A DNA stretch of 64,000 nt from Paenibacillus algorifonticola (GCF_000971975.1 NZ_LAQO01000038.1:1-64000); one strand, 5' to 3'; positions 34,918 through 44,582 are shown, counted from the stretch's first letter. Notes: generated from the sequence alone by a model not told the origin. Numbers and translations are program-made.

Positions 34918-35230
34918 ACGCTTGCCCTATTTCGAGAACGCAGTACGGTGCTGCAATGTCCAGCCCTCTGTCATCATAAAGGTGAAATATCGTTTTGTTC
35001 GTGTCATTAATTATATATATGTCTCCATCAATAATAGGCTCAAGACCAAGCGAACGATTCGCAATCGCCTCTAGCAGATTACTAGCGTTCAATTCCTGAA
35101 GCTTCACGCGTGCACAGTACCTCACCGTCACAATATCATCCGAATCATCCGGATCTTTGTATCATCGCGATGATTGACTGCATTAAAAATAGTATAACCG
35201 CTCCTTTTCACCTCTGCCAGAAAACCGTTG
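34874..35230 (-). pseudogene. Decayed DUF3885-family gene
   Basis: Two minus-strand frames carry parts of one protein. The upstream part reads SGYTIFNAVNHRDD (about 35160-35205) and then goes out of frame. The next frame continues YKDPDDSDDIVTVRY, then LLEAIANRSLGLEP and TIFHLYDDRGLDIAA, the signature of DUF3885 proteins (LYDDRG-D). The normal ending after that motif is missing and the frame runs on into unrelated sequence. So there is at least one frameshift near 35160 and a lost C-terminus. Confidence 0.6.
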
Positions 35231-35296
35231 TATAATAAACACAGCTCTATACGAACGATTCGAGCTTTAAAATTCGACCACTGCGAGGGAAAAAAG

Positions 35297-35836
35297 ATGT
35301 ATGATCCAACCGTATTCGACAATTTGAAGGTTGCTTTTGAAAATCAGCTGTACGACCTGGATACTCTGGACGAAACGATTCAGATTACGGGCCGCAAGGA
35401 TACGATGGAAATGTCCGTGATGGGACGAGCTTTCAGCCTTGCCTTCCACTTAACAAGGCAGGAAGCTGTCTCCGCCGAGCTGCGACTCGAAGCCTCCTTG
35501 AAGGAGCTCGCTGCCGAGCTACTGGAGCTGCCGGGAGAGACGCCCGGATGCGAGCTGAGCTTGATTTTTCATATGAGGGTGAAGGATTTCGAGCAGCAAT
35601 GTCCGCAAATTGAAGCCGTATTCCAGCGGCTTTGGCCGGAAAACCCCGCCCCTGTGCAGACGCTTAGCTTTGTCTACGCAGAGGGACAGGCGGAACATCA
35701 AAACGAGATCAAGCTGCTGTTCAAGCGCAAAATCAACGAAGAGCAGATGGAGGATATTCCCGGCTTGCTGGAGCATGTCCTCCTGACTCTGCGCGGGCTA
35801 GGCGAAATTTACGCTTCAAGCATCGAGGAAAAATAA
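35297..35836 (+). CDS. Hypothetical protein
   Basis: 179 residues, soluble, acidic and predicted alpha/beta; no family recognised. The ATG at 35297 follows GAGGG; the open frame extends upstream but without a better start. The pattern of charged helices (EAVSAELRLEASLKELAAEL) and regular strands suggests a folded single-domain protein. It is convergent with the alkaline phosphatase gene and shares the terminator at 35878. Confidence 0.65.
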   Translation: MYDPTVFDNLKVAFENQLYDLDTLDETIQITGRKDTMEMSVMGRAFSLAFHLTRQEAVSAELRLEASLKELAAELLELPGETPGCELSLIFHMRVKDFEQQCPQIEAVFQRLWPENPAPVQTLSFVYAEGQAEHQNEIKLLFKRKINEEQMEDIPGLLEHVLLTLRGLGEIYASSIEEK

Positions 35837-35873
35837 TCTGCCCACCGCACCGCACGACATGCCATAGCAGCAA

Positions 35874-35905
35874 AAAAGAAGAGCCCGCGGCAAATGCGGG
35901 CTCTT
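35874..35905. terminator. Bidirectional terminator before the alkaline phosphatase end
   Basis: AAGAGCCCGC and GCGGGCTCTT form a 10-bp stem with a short loop (GGCAAAT). On the minus strand a T-rich tail follows, from the complement of CAAAAAAGAAG. Confidence 0.75.
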
Positions 35906-35935
35906 GCTATCTGCACCATTTTCACAATCAATGGT

Positions 35936-37573
35936 TTATTTGATTAGATCAACCGCATCCTGTGGCACGAAAGCATCGGTTCCGTTGTAAACGATAACGC
36001 CGTTAAGGCTCGATTTCTTCCCGTTCAGCACCGCGATGTTTTTGTAAATTTGCAGCTCCAGCTTCTGGCTGCCCTTCGTCACGAGGATTGCAGGATTTTT
36101 CGCATCCTTCAGGTTAAGCTCGTATTTCGCCCCTTTAGCGGTAAAAGCCTGCTTCGCTGGCACGAACAGCTGCTTGCTAACCGCATCCAGATCAAGATCA
36201 AGCACGCGTGCCATATACTTCGCAATATCCGTGTTGTCGATGACGCCAAACGGTCTATCATTATTCGGAGCATACGTGTACAGCACCACATCTCCGCCCG
36301 TATGTCCGCCAGTCGTCCAGCCAATACCTGCGCGCTTGCTGATCATCGGCCCTACTGCATAATTCATTCTGCCCGGCTCCGCAGCCTTAATTGCGGCAAT
36401 CTCCTCTATCGTCAAATCCGAAATGCCATAATACTGCTTAAGCACGGACTTAATGTTCGTCCTCTTCGCATCAAGCTTCGCTTCCAAGCCTTCCCCCGTC
36501 AGCTTCGCTTTTTTCAGCGGACCAATGAAGGTGGACAATGGCTCTTTATCGTAGCTGCCTGTCGTCGCGGCGTTGCCAATCGTCAGTCCGCCATTGCCAT
36601 GGTCAGTAACAGCAACAACGGCTGTCTGCTTGTCTTTTTTCGCAAAATCCAGCGCTACTTTAACCGCATTATCAAAGGCTAGCACATCGCTGATAATACC
36701 GATTGGATCATTGGCATGAGCTGCCCAATCCACTTTGCTGCCCTCTACCATGAGGAAAAAGCCGTCTTTATCCTTGGAAAGAATGTCGATCGCTTTTTGC
36801 GTCATATCGGCGAGGCTTGGCTGCTTAGCTGGATCGCGGTCCATATCATAGGACAAACCTGCCGGTGCAAACATGCCCCACAGCTTGCCCGATTTGGAGG
36901 CCTTCATCGCCGCCGGCGTCGTCACATAGTCGTAACCGAGCGCTTTTATAGAAGAAACCAAATTTTCGCCATCGCTGCGGCCGGAAGGAACCAAATAATC
37001 GCTGCCGCCGCCTAATACAACATCGACCTGATTATATACCTGCTGTTTGCTCAGGGCATCGTAGTTTTTACGATCGGGATAATGGGCGGTAAAGTCAGCA
37101 GGAGTCGCATGCATAATTTCTGAGGTTGCGATAATGCCAGTCGCCTTGCCAGCAAGCTTGGATGCTTCCAGAACAGAAGCGACAGGTTTTCTCTCATCGC
37201 CCGGGGCGATAGCCTTTTGACCTGGCATCGTAGCCTTGTCCGGCAAAACGCCAACAAACCCCGTATGCGATTTATGTCCAGTGGCAAAAGCAGTGCCCGC
37301 AGGTGCAGAATCAGCGATCGGCGCATCTGCCGAGTGGGTGCGGACCATGCCGCTCGCCATTTGATCAAGCGTTAAGGAAGAGCCTTTATACCATCTGGCG
37401 AGCGCAGTTGCATCATTTGCCATGCCGTCAGGAATGAGAATGATGACATTTTTGATTGGCGATTGCTCATCCTCTGCGCTCACTCCGCTGTTTCCCCCTA
37501 CAGTTGTTACTGCCACAATAGTCGCTACGGCAAGTGCCACCTTGGCTGCACGAGCATGGAACCTCTTTAACAT
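35936..37573 (-). CDS. Secreted alkaline phosphatase (PhoA/PhoB family)
   Basis: 545 residues with a Sec signal peptide (VALAVATIVAVTTV, cleavage after VSA near residue 33). The metal and catalytic sites are IILIPDGMAND, the nucleophile Ser in IADSAPAGTAFATGHKS, EGSKVDWAAHANDPIG, TDHGNGG and TGGHTGGDV. It hydrolyses phosphomonoesters outside the cell to supply phosphate. A C-terminal ~70-residue segment resembles a copper-amine-oxidase-type stalk repeat (VLNGKKSSLNGVIVYNGTD). The ATG at 37573 follows AGGAGGG; an upstream GTG overlaps that site. Confidence 0.92.
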   Translation of the reverse strand: MLKRFHARAAKVALAVATIVAVTTVGGNSGVSAEDEQSPIKNVIILIPDGMANDATALARWYKGSSLTLDQMASGMVRTHSADAPIADSAPAGTAFATGHKSHTGFVGVLPDKATMPGQKAIAPGDERKPVASVLEASKLAGKATGIIATSEIMHATPADFTAHYPDRKNYDALSKQQVYNQVDVVLGGGSDYLVPSGRSDGENLVSSIKALGYDYVTTPAAMKASKSGKLWGMFAPAGLSYDMDRDPAKQPSLADMTQKAIDILSKDKDGFFLMVEGSKVDWAAHANDPIGIISDVLAFDNAVKVALDFAKKDKQTAVVAVTDHGNGGLTIGNAATTGSYDKEPLSTFIGPLKKAKLTGEGLEAKLDAKRTNIKSVLKQYYGISDLTIEEIAAIKAAEPGRMNYAVGPMISKRAGIGWTTGGHTGGDVVLYTYAPNNDRPFGVIDNTDIAKYMARVLDLDLDAVSKQLFVPAKQAFTAKGAKYELNLKDAKNPAILVTKGSQKLELQIYKNIAVLNGKKSSLNGVIVYNGTDAFVPQDAVDLIK

Positions 37574-37622
37574 GTACACCCTCCTATTAACTAGATTGGA
37601 TTATGCTTCAACACAACTAGTT

Positions 37623-37650
37623 TATAAGAGAATTGATAGGGGAATGTAAA
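37623..37650 (-). promoter_or_regulatory. Possible Pho-box-like repeats upstream of the alkaline phosphatase gene
   Basis: On the minus strand TTTACA, CTATCA and CTTATA occur at 11-base intervals (complements of 37645-37650, 37634-37639, 37623-37628). PhoP sites in Bacillus are tandem TTAACA-like hexamers with 5-base spacers. The spacing fits exactly, the hexamers only partly. Confidence 0.35.
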
Positions 37651-37942
37651 GATCACTTTGATTATTTGTAAATTTACTACTATTACCCAAAATTGGTTTG
37701 CAACTTGAACCCATTTTGATACATGCGTTATTTCTACTTTATTCAGCTTTATTCAACAAAATATTTTGCTAAATTCAATAAAACATCTTCCCTCCACATA
37801 ATTTTCCATGGTAGTATTATACTATTGAGCAAAAAGACCTATTTTTTTCATCTGCTAGATTAAGTACATAGTCTTACTATTTTAGGTCCTATGCACAATA
37901 TGCAATTGTTTGGAAAACAGAGAATAGATAAGGGAGAGAGTT
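37651..37942. other. AT-rich gap between phosphatase and surface protein genes
   Basis: Nearly 300 bases without a plausible ORF. It must contain the promoter of the SLH protein, but no single -35/-10 pair stands out. TTTATTCA-like words repeat around 37738-37782. Confidence 0.35.
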
Positions 37943-40789
37943 ATGATGATTGGCAACATGGCAAGCAAACGTATTTCTGTCGCACTTGTTTTTGCAATGG
38001 TCCTATCGATTTTTTCCACGAACTACATCGCTTTTGGGGCAGAGGCAGTCTCCTCCTCCGTGTCGTTTACAGACATCGAGAAATCTTATGCCAAAGATGA
38101 AGTAACCGCTCTTGTTGAAAAAGGCATTCTGGGCGGCTATGGAGATGGCAGCTTTAAGCCATCGAACTCTATTACACGCGCCGAATTGGCTAAAGTGCTT
38201 GTGCTTGCACTTGGCAAAGAGCAGGATGCTGCAAGCGCAGCACCTTTCAAAGATGTGGACAGCAAAATCTGGTATAGCGGCTATGTTGGCGCACTGGTGA
38301 AATCCGGCATTACGCAAGGCATTTCCGCCGACCAGTTCGCTCCGAACAAAACCGTTACACGCGAAGAGCTCGCTGTGTTTTTCATTCGTGCCTTCGGCTT
38401 GGAGCAAGCCGCTCAAGCGGTGCCGCTGGATGAGAAGCTGTCGGATCTCTCCACCGTGTCGACATGGGCGAAAAGCTACGTTTCCTTCGCCTATCAAATC
38501 GGCTTCATTAAAGGCGTAGCCAATGCAGACGGTACGACTCGCTTCAATCCTTCGGGCGTGGCAGATCGTCAAGCGCTAGCTCGTCTAGCCTACGAATTCG
38601 TCTTCAACAAGACGTCCTATGAGCTAGCAGCAGCTTCGCTTGGTGCAACTGCTACACCATCTGCTACTCCAACGCCATCTGCTACACCGACTCCGACAAG
38701 CACGCCGAAGTCATCAGACAGCAGCGGCAATGGCGGCGGGAACAATGGCGGATCGACGAGCAAAGACATTAGGCTCGCAGGTGAATACACGCTGGGTGCG
38801 GTTACTGGCGATGTGCGCATCTACGCTGCCAATGTTACGCTTAAAAACACAACGATTACGGGTAATCTTTACTTGGAAACAAGCATCGGCAATGGCGATG
38901 TAACGCTCCAGAACGTTACGGTTAGCGGATCGACGACCATTAATGGCGGCGGTCCTAACAGTATTCACGTACAAAACTCCATTCTGGCAACCGTCATTGT
39001 AGATAAGCAAGATGGAAGCATCCGTCTCGTATTGGAAAATGGAGCAGATGTCCAGCAGGTTACGCTTCGTTCTGGCGCTATTATTGAAACATTGCCAGGC
39101 GTTGGACAAATTGGCGACGTCAATATCTCAAGCAGCGTTCCACATAATGCACAAGTTTCGTTAAACGGCGTGTTTAATTCGGTTTCCGTCTATGCTGAGC
39201 AAGCCGCCATTACACTTGGCGAGAACGCATCTATCGGCCAGCTTGATGTATTCGCAAGCGCACTGAATACCGTTTTCCACCTGGAACAAGGCTCAAACGT
39301 TGCAAATGCAGTACTTAATGCGATCGTTTCCTTCCTTGGACAAGGTACGGTTACTGAGGCATTGGTAAATGTAGATGGCGTGGACTTCAGCTCACTGCCA
39401 AGCCAGCCTGTTCTGCAAGCTGATCCGGCGGTTTCAAGCATCACAGCGGCACCTGCACAAGGCTTTGAACTTTCCGCTATTGGCGCAACTCGTCAAATCG
39501 TTGCAACAGGTGTGAAATACACAGCTAACCCTATCGATATTACGACTCATTCCAGCTGGAGCAGTGCAGATGCATCTGTAGCCGAAGTGGTATACGGCAA
39601 GGTTAGAGCGGTTAGCGAAGGCACTACCTACATTACAGCAACCTATGGCACGTACGATGTACAGGTCCCTGTAACGGTAGCTGTGTATGAGCAAGGTTAC
39701 CCGACGATTTCCGCTGTACAAGTGACGAACGGGGCAGTGAATGTTTCTTTTGATCAGCAAGTGGATGATGTGAGCCTGTCTGATTTCGCGATTTCTGCAA
39801 CACTTAACGGTGCGGCTTATGAGCTGAGCGGCTTGCAATATGCGGATGGCAAAATCACCTTTAATCCGGTTCAAAGCTATGGCTCCACGCTGTACGTACA
39901 TGTTGAAGCGAATGAAACAAAAACCAAGTTTGCAGGCAGCCAAAGCGGCTCGGTTAAGCTGACGGGCTTCGGCGGTACAATTATTGATGTGGCCCGCAAT
40001 CCTGTAGCTAACCTGACCATTGAGTTCCGCAAAGGCCTTGGTGCTACCAACGGGGATGTTGTTGGAACAGCTGTAACCGATGCTAACGGCAGATATTACA
40101 TTTATTTAGCTCCTGGTATTTACACAGGTGAGTTGGGCGGCGTAGGCACGCCATATGTAACGACCTATATGACCGCAGTATCGGCTGTAAATGTAAATAA
40201 CCAGAATGAAAACCAGACTGCAATCGGCATCCCATCCGAGAATGAAACCCGTATTGTTTTAACATGGGGCAAGGACCCTGCCGATCTGGACTCGCATCTA
40301 ATTGGACCAGCGTCACAAGGCGGACTCTTCCACACTTGGTATGCGGATAAAGGGTATTATTATAACAATTCCAAAATTGCTGATCTGGATCTAGATGACA
40401 CATCGTCATATGGACCTGAGACAACAACGATCCGCAAAGATACAAACGGCACGTATACTTTCTATGTGCATCACTACTCCGGAGCAAGCACGATTTCGGC
40501 TTCCGGTGCAAAAATTGAAGTATACCGTGGTTCTTCTGTTACACCAATTAAAGTGTATGAGGTGCCGACGGACAAAGGCAATGAAAGATATTGGACCGTA
40601 TTCACGATGACAATCACGGATGGTCAAGTTACTTTCACGGATGTTAATGCGTTCTCGAATACGGATCCTGCAAGAGGCATGACCATTGTCGACAACGGCC
40701 AAAGACCTTCTGAAGAACAAGAGCAGGAGCAAGAAGAAGAACAAGAACAACAACCGGAACAACAGCCTGATCCACAAACAGCACCTTAA
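37943..40789 (+). CDS. SLH-anchored multidomain cell-surface protein
   Basis: 948 residues with a signal peptide (cleaved near AFGAEA). Three SLH domains (about 40-215: GGYGDGSFKPSNSITRAELA, ITQGISADQFAPNKTVTREE, FNPSGVADRQALARL) bind cell-wall polysaccharide. A Thr/Pro/Ser linker (about 232-275) follows. Residues ~280-475 form repetitive beta-helix-like strands (VTLKNTTITGNLYLETSI). Then come a BIG2-like Ig domain (about 480-595), another Ig-like region, a carboxypeptidase-regulatory-like domain (about 690-745) and a YfaP/DUF2135-type domain starting VLTWGKDPADLDSHLIGP. The tail is a Glu/Gln/Pro run. No enzyme motif is seen; adhesion or wall scaffolding is likely. Confidence 0.88.
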   Translation: MMIGNMASKRISVALVFAMVLSIFSTNYIAFGAEAVSSSVSFTDIEKSYAKDEVTALVEKGILGGYGDGSFKPSNSITRAELAKVLVLALGKEQDAASAAPFKDVDSKIWYSGYVGALVKSGITQGISADQFAPNKTVTREELAVFFIRAFGLEQAAQAVPLDEKLSDLSTVSTWAKSYVSFAYQIGFIKGVANADGTTRFNPSGVADRQALARLAYEFVFNKTSYELAAASLGATATPSATPTPSATPTPTSTPKSSDSSGNGGGNNGGSTSKDIRLAGEYTLGAVTGDVRIYAANVTLKNTTITGNLYLETSIGNGDVTLQNVTVSGSTTINGGGPNSIHVQNSILATVIVDKQDGSIRLVLENGADVQQVTLRSGAIIETLPGVGQIGDVNISSSVPHNAQVSLNGVFNSVSVYAEQAAITLGENASIGQLDVFASALNTVFHLEQGSNVANAVLNAIVSFLGQGTVTEALVNVDGVDFSSLPSQPVLQADPAVSSITAAPAQGFELSAIGATRQIVATGVKYTANPIDITTHSSWSSADASVAEVVYGKVRAVSEGTTYITATYGTYDVQVPVTVAVYEQGYPTISAVQVTNGAVNVSFDQQVDDVSLSDFAISATLNGAAYELSGLQYADGKITFNPVQSYGSTLYVHVEANETKTKFAGSQSGSVKLTGFGGTIIDVARNPVANLTIEFRKGLGATNGDVVGTAVTDANGRYYIYLAPGIYTGELGGVGTPYVTTYMTAVSAVNVNNQNENQTAIGIPSENETRIVLTWGKDPADLDSHLIGPASQGGLFHTWYADKGYYYNNSKIADLDLDDTSSYGPETTTIRKDTNGTYTFYVHHYSGASTISASGAKIEVYRGSSVTPIKVYEVPTDKGNERYWTVFTMTITDGQVTFTDVNAFSNTDPARGMTIVDNGQRPSEEQEQEQEEEQEQQPEQQPDPQTAP

Positions 40790-40852
40790 TAGGTTGTATA
40801 AAAACAGCTCAGCGATATCGCCTTAAACTTTAGGCAACCGCTGGGCGACCAT

Positions 40853-40894
40853 CAAAAAAACAGCATGACCGCTGAATCGGTCATGCTGTTTTTT
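40853..40894. terminator. Strong bidirectional terminator after the SLH protein gene
   Basis: AAAAAACAGCATGACCG and CGGTCATGCTGTTTTTTT form a ~17-bp stem with a 6-base loop and T runs on both strands. Confidence 0.85.
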
Positions 40895-40939
40895 TGCTTT
40901 TCTAACTAAAGCCACAAATAATACACAGCCAATGAAAGC

Positions 40940-41215
40940 TTGAGCACCCGTCTCATTCGGTTTACGTTTATGCTGCTGGCTGGCGTATTCGACTTTATGG
41001 GCATTGTTGCCTCTCCCGTACAAATGTTTATTCTGTTTATCGCTTTCCTGATCGGTTTTTTCGCAAAACCAAGCAGGCGGGCCGCTCATACTAGATGGGA
41101 AGCTTCACCTTTTTTCATAGCCCGCTTCTATTTTCAAGGCGCTATCCTGTATAATAGTGTCAACCATCTTCACATGAGGAGGTGGACGCTATCGTACAAA
41201 CGCTGCTGCAGCTGA
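40940..41215 (+). CDS. Doubtful small membrane ORF
   Basis: A TTG-started frame of 91 codons. The first ~48 residues encode two good hydrophobic helices (FTFMLLAGVFDFMGIVA and MFILFIAFLIGFF) followed by a basic stretch. The rest looks non-coding and overlaps the start of the PucR gene. There is no clear ribosome site. It may be a remnant of a small membrane protein or chance; it is listed because the hydrophobic pattern is striking. Confidence 0.2.
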   Translation: MSTRLIRFTFMLLAGVFDFMGIVASPVQMFILFIAFLIGFFAKPSRRAAHTRWEASPFFIARFYFQGAILYNSVNHLHMRRWTLSYKRCCS

Positions 41216-42804
41216 CAATCCGCGATATTTTACAACGGCCGCTATTCCAAAAAGCCGAGGTGCTTGCAAGTGAAGAAGCCTTGAACCGTACCGTCAGATG
41301 GGTCCACATTATGGAGGTCATTCAAGCTGGCCAGCTTTTAAGCGGCGGCGAGCTTATTTTGACGACAGGCATCGGCTGGCAGGAGGATGAAGAACGAAGC
41401 CTGATTTTTCTGCAGCAATTGCTCCGTTCAGGCGCTTCTGGGCTTTGTATTGAGCTGGTCACTTATACCGCCAGACCACCGGAACGCATGCTGGAGCTGG
41501 CAAAACGCGAGCATTTCCCCATTCTCCTCTTCCACGAGCAAGTTCGCTACATTGACATCACCCAGGATCTGCACGCCCACTTCATTAATCAGCATCATAA
41601 AATGGTAGCCGAGCTTGAAGTGTTGTCCAAGCAGCTCGGACAGCTGCTCTTGTCCGGCAAGGGCCTGAGGCCCCTTCTGGAGCTGCTTCAGCAAACAACG
41701 GATGCACAGGTCGCTTTTTTTCCATTGAATGCGGAAGCCCAGTTTGTCCCCGCCATTACGAAAGCGAAGGCAGACAAATTTTACGAGCGGTGGATTTACA
41801 ACGAAATGTTCCCCTCCCCGCTGCTGAGCCTGCAGCTTGCCCATCGTCCCATTGTGGCGCTCGGCCGTCTATTCGCCGATTTGCTCATTCACGCGAAGCA
41901 GGAGCTGACTGAATTTCAAATTCTTGCGCTGGATCGCTGTGCGACGGCGGTAGCCCAGGAAATGATGCGTACTCAATATGTCGAGGAAAAACGCCGCTAC
42001 CAGGACGATCTCTGGCTCGGCGACTGGCTATCCGGCAAACATGGCTTAACCGAAATCAGCTATTATATTCGCCATATTAAACCGTCTGCCAAGCTCGGCA
42101 GCTTAGCGGTATGCGTGTTTCAATTGAAAGCCTCGCATGCAGAAGCGAAGGATTTTGAATCGCTGATGCTGCAGCGCAATCGGGTGGCGCGGGCGATTTT
42201 TGAGGGGGAGGGCTTTTATTTGTTCCCGCTGCTGCTGCAAGGGCAAATGGTGTTTATTTTGCTCGATCAGCTGGAGCGCCAAAAGTGGAAGGAGCGCCTG
42301 CTGCAAGCGGTTGAGCGGCTGCGCAGGACGGAGATGAAGCAGGAGCCAGCGCTCTTCTCCGGGCTTTGGGGCATTGGCAAGCTGGCCGCACAGATCGACC
42401 AAGCGGCGGAAAGCTATGCAACCGCGAAAGAAACGATTGCCATACAGCGGGATGCCGGACCGCTGCCGGCTCCTTTCTTCGACGAGCTGCATACGTACAA
42501 AATCATTTCCGCACTGAAAAAATGCGGGATGCTGGATGAACTGATCCGCGAATACATTGAGCCGCTTGCCTCCTATGATAAGGAAAAACACGGCCAGCTG
42601 CTGCTCACGCTGAAAACCTATTTAATCCGCTCCGGCTCCAAGCAGGATACGGCCCGCGAGCTGTTCATCGCCCGGCAGACGCTTTATCACCGCTTGGATA
42701 AAATCATTGCGCTGCTGGGCGAAGACTTTATGAGCGCCGATAAGCGGCTCGCCATTGAGCTCGCTGTGAACGCCTATGAATATACGCGCGGTGCCATCCG
42801 CTAA
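41182..42804 (+). CDS. PucR-family transcriptional regulator of pyrimidine degradation
   Basis: About 540 residues. The N-terminal PucR sensing domain reads TIRDILQRPLFQKAEVLASE onward. The middle is a GGDEF-like CdaR region. The C-terminal helix-turn-helix is YLIRSGSKQDTARELFIARQ then TLYHRLDKI. PucR/CdaR proteins activate purine, uracil or sugar-acid catabolism. It is convergent with the pyrimidine degradation operon and its likely activator. The only in-frame standard start nearby is GTG at 41182, but that overlaps the ribosome site AGGAGGTG (41177-41184), so the true start is uncertain. Confidence 0.87.
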   Translation: MDAIVQTLLQLTIRDILQRPLFQKAEVLASEEALNRTVRWVHIMEVIQAGQLLSGGELILTTGIGWQEDEERSLIFLQQLLRSGASGLCIELVTYTARPPERMLELAKREHFPILLFHEQVRYIDITQDLHAHFINQHHKMVAELEVLSKQLGQLLLSGKGLRPLLELLQQTTDAQVAFFPLNAEAQFVPAITKAKADKFYERWIYNEMFPSPLLSLQLAHRPIVALGRLFADLLIHAKQELTEFQILALDRCATAVAQEMMRTQYVEEKRRYQDDLWLGDWLSGKHGLTEISYYIRHIKPSAKLGSLAVCVFQLKASHAEAKDFESLMLQRNRVARAIFEGEGFYLFPLLLQGQMVFILLDQLERQKWKERLLQAVERLRRTEMKQEPALFSGLWGIGKLAAQIDQAAESYATAKETIAIQRDAGPLPAPFFDELHTYKIISALKKCGMLDELIREYIEPLASYDKEKHGQLLLTLKTYLIRSGSKQDTARELFIARQTLYHRLDKIIALLGEDFMSADKRLAIELAVNAYEYTRGAIR

Positions 42805-43091
42805 TGGGGGGCAGCGGATGGCGAGGATGGCACAGATGACGCGGCGCTTGAGCTGGAGGATGATGCAGTGGCCGATGTCCGGGCCTGTGCCAGCTGCCTG
42901 ATCAGCAAATTGGTTAAATATTTGCGTGCTTCGGCGGTAAGCAGCTGCACCGTTGCGGCTTCGCCTCCCGGGTGCTGGAGCGTTACCGTCGCTCCGCTCA
43001 AATTTTCTTCAATGTGAATAAATTTAAACTGCCTGCCCATGTAGCCGTCCAGCTTCGCCTTCTCCTCCAAAACCTGCTGATATTCCGACAT
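42801..43091 (-). CDS. Hypothetical small protein at the end of the pyrimidine operon
   Basis: 96 residues. GAGGAGGG precedes the ATG at 43091, so it is probably translated. Residues 1-70 look like a compact domain (YMGRQFKFIHIEENLSGATV, VQLLTAEARKYLTNLLIRQL), followed by a Ser/Ala/Pro-rich tail. No family is recognised. It is the last gene of the operon, 60 bases after the hydantoinase, and its stop overlaps the end of the convergent PucR gene by four bases. Confidence 0.65.
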   Translation of the reverse strand: MSEYQQVLEEKAKLDGYMGRQFKFIHIEENLSGATVTLQHPGGEAATVQLLTAEARKYLTNLLIRQLAQARTSATASSSSSSAASSVPSSPSAAPH

Positions 43092-43154
43092 TTCGATCCC
43101 TCCTCGCTATCATTGAGCCGTCTATTTGTTTTTGCTGCTTATGCTGACCGCTGC

Positions 43155-44579
43155 TTAGGGAGCAGTAGCCAGCTCCGCCTGTACGGGCTGTTTATAGGGG
43201 GCGCGCTTCACATATTGTCCGGCGCCTGCTCGTCCGACGAAGTTCAGGTCACGAATGACGAACTCGCCGCGAGACAGCACGCTGATCGGGGCTCCCGTTA
43301 CAGCCGTTCCTTCAAACGGGTTATAGTCCACATTCATATGATGTGTAGCTTCCGAAATAACCCGCTCTGCCGCCGGGTCAAAAATCACGATGTCGGCATC
43401 GCTCCCTACCGCAATCGTTCCCTTGCGTGGGAACAGCCCGAACAGCTTTGCACTGCGCGTCGAAACGAGGTCCACAAACTGGTTCAGCGTCAATCTCCCT
43501 TTCGCCACGCCTTCGGAATAGAGCAGTGAGAAGCGGTCTTCGATGACCGGTCCGCCGTTCGGGATTTTGCTGAAATCGCCCTTCCCGAGCTCTTTTTGCC
43601 CATTGAAATTAAAGGAGCATTGGTCCGAGCCGATCGTTTGCAGCCCTCCGGTTCGCAGCGCATTCCACAACACATCCTGATGCCGAGCCTCGCGCAGCGG
43701 CGGCGACCATACGTACTTGGCTCCCTCAAAATCAGGCAGCTCCAAATACGATTGGTCGAGCAGCAAATATTGCGGACAGGTCTCGCCCCAGACGTCGAAG
43801 CCCTGCTCCCTCGCCTCAGCAATGGCTTTCACCGCCTCCTCGCAGGTGACATGCACGACGTACAGCCTCGCTCCGGTCAAGCCAGCAAGCTTTGCCGCTC
43901 TTCCAGTCGCCTCTCCCTCCAGCATCGATGGGCGGGTCAGCGCATGATAGATCGGCTCCGTATGCCCTTCCGCCAATGCCTTGGCAATGAGATAGTCGAT
44001 GACATCGCCATTTTCGGCATGGACCATAACCATTGCTCCCAGCTCGCTTGCGGTCAGCATCGTCCGGTAGAGCGTGCCGTCGTCGGCTTGGAAAACATTT
44101 TTGTAAGCCATAAACACCTTGAACGACGTGATGCCTTCCGTGTGGACGATATCAGGCAGCTCGGCCAGCACCTCATCGTTAATTTCGCCAATCATCAGAT
44201 GAAAGCCATAGTCGATTGCCGACTTTCCAGCCGATTTGGCATGCCACTTCTGAATCGAATCAGCGAGCGGCTTGCCTTTATCCGTCAGGCAAAAATCAAT
44301 AATCGTCGTCGTTCCGCCAAACGCAGCCGCAATCGTCCCTGTCTCAAAATTATCCGCTGTCACCGTGCCGCCGAACGGCATATCCAGATGCGTATGCGGA
44401 TCAATGCCTCCGGGAAACAGATATTTTCCAGCCGCATCGATGATTTCCGCGCCAATAGCCGCACCAGCAGCTTCAAGCCCCGTCCCGATAGCCTGAATGA
44501 TGCCTCCTTCAATCAGCACATCTGCCTGATACGTGTCCGCAGCGGTTATGATCGTCCCATTTTTAATCAGCTTCGCCAT
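43155..44579 (-). CDS. hydA: Dihydropyrimidinase / D-hydantoinase
   Basis: 474 residues. It opens dihydrouracil or dihydrothymine to the N-carbamoyl beta-amino acid. Amidohydrolase metal ligands are in GGIDPHTHLDMPFGG, the carboxylated Lys is in TSFKVFMAYKN, and His ligands lie in VHAENGD and VVHVTC; the Asp region is GSDQCSFNF. It starts three bases after the PreA stop. Second step of the reductive pyrimidine pathway encoded here. Confidence 0.93.
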   Translation of the reverse strand: MAKLIKNGTIITAADTYQADVLIEGGIIQAIGTGLEAAGAAIGAEIIDAAGKYLFPGGIDPHTHLDMPFGGTVTADNFETGTIAAAFGGTTTIIDFCLTDKGKPLADSIQKWHAKSAGKSAIDYGFHLMIGEINDEVLAELPDIVHTEGITSFKVFMAYKNVFQADDGTLYRTMLTASELGAMVMVHAENGDVIDYLIAKALAEGHTEPIYHALTRPSMLEGEATGRAAKLAGLTGARLYVVHVTCEEAVKAIAEAREQGFDVWGETCPQYLLLDQSYLELPDFEGAKYVWSPPLREARHQDVLWNALRTGGLQTIGSDQCSFNFNGQKELGKGDFSKIPNGGPVIEDRFSLLYSEGVAKGRLTLNQFVDLVSTRSAKLFGLFPRKGTIAVGSDADIVIFDPAAERVISEATHHMNVDYNPFEGTAVTGAPISVLSRGEFVIRDLNFVGRAGAGQYVKRAPYKQPVQAELATAP

Positions 44580-44582
44580 GCC

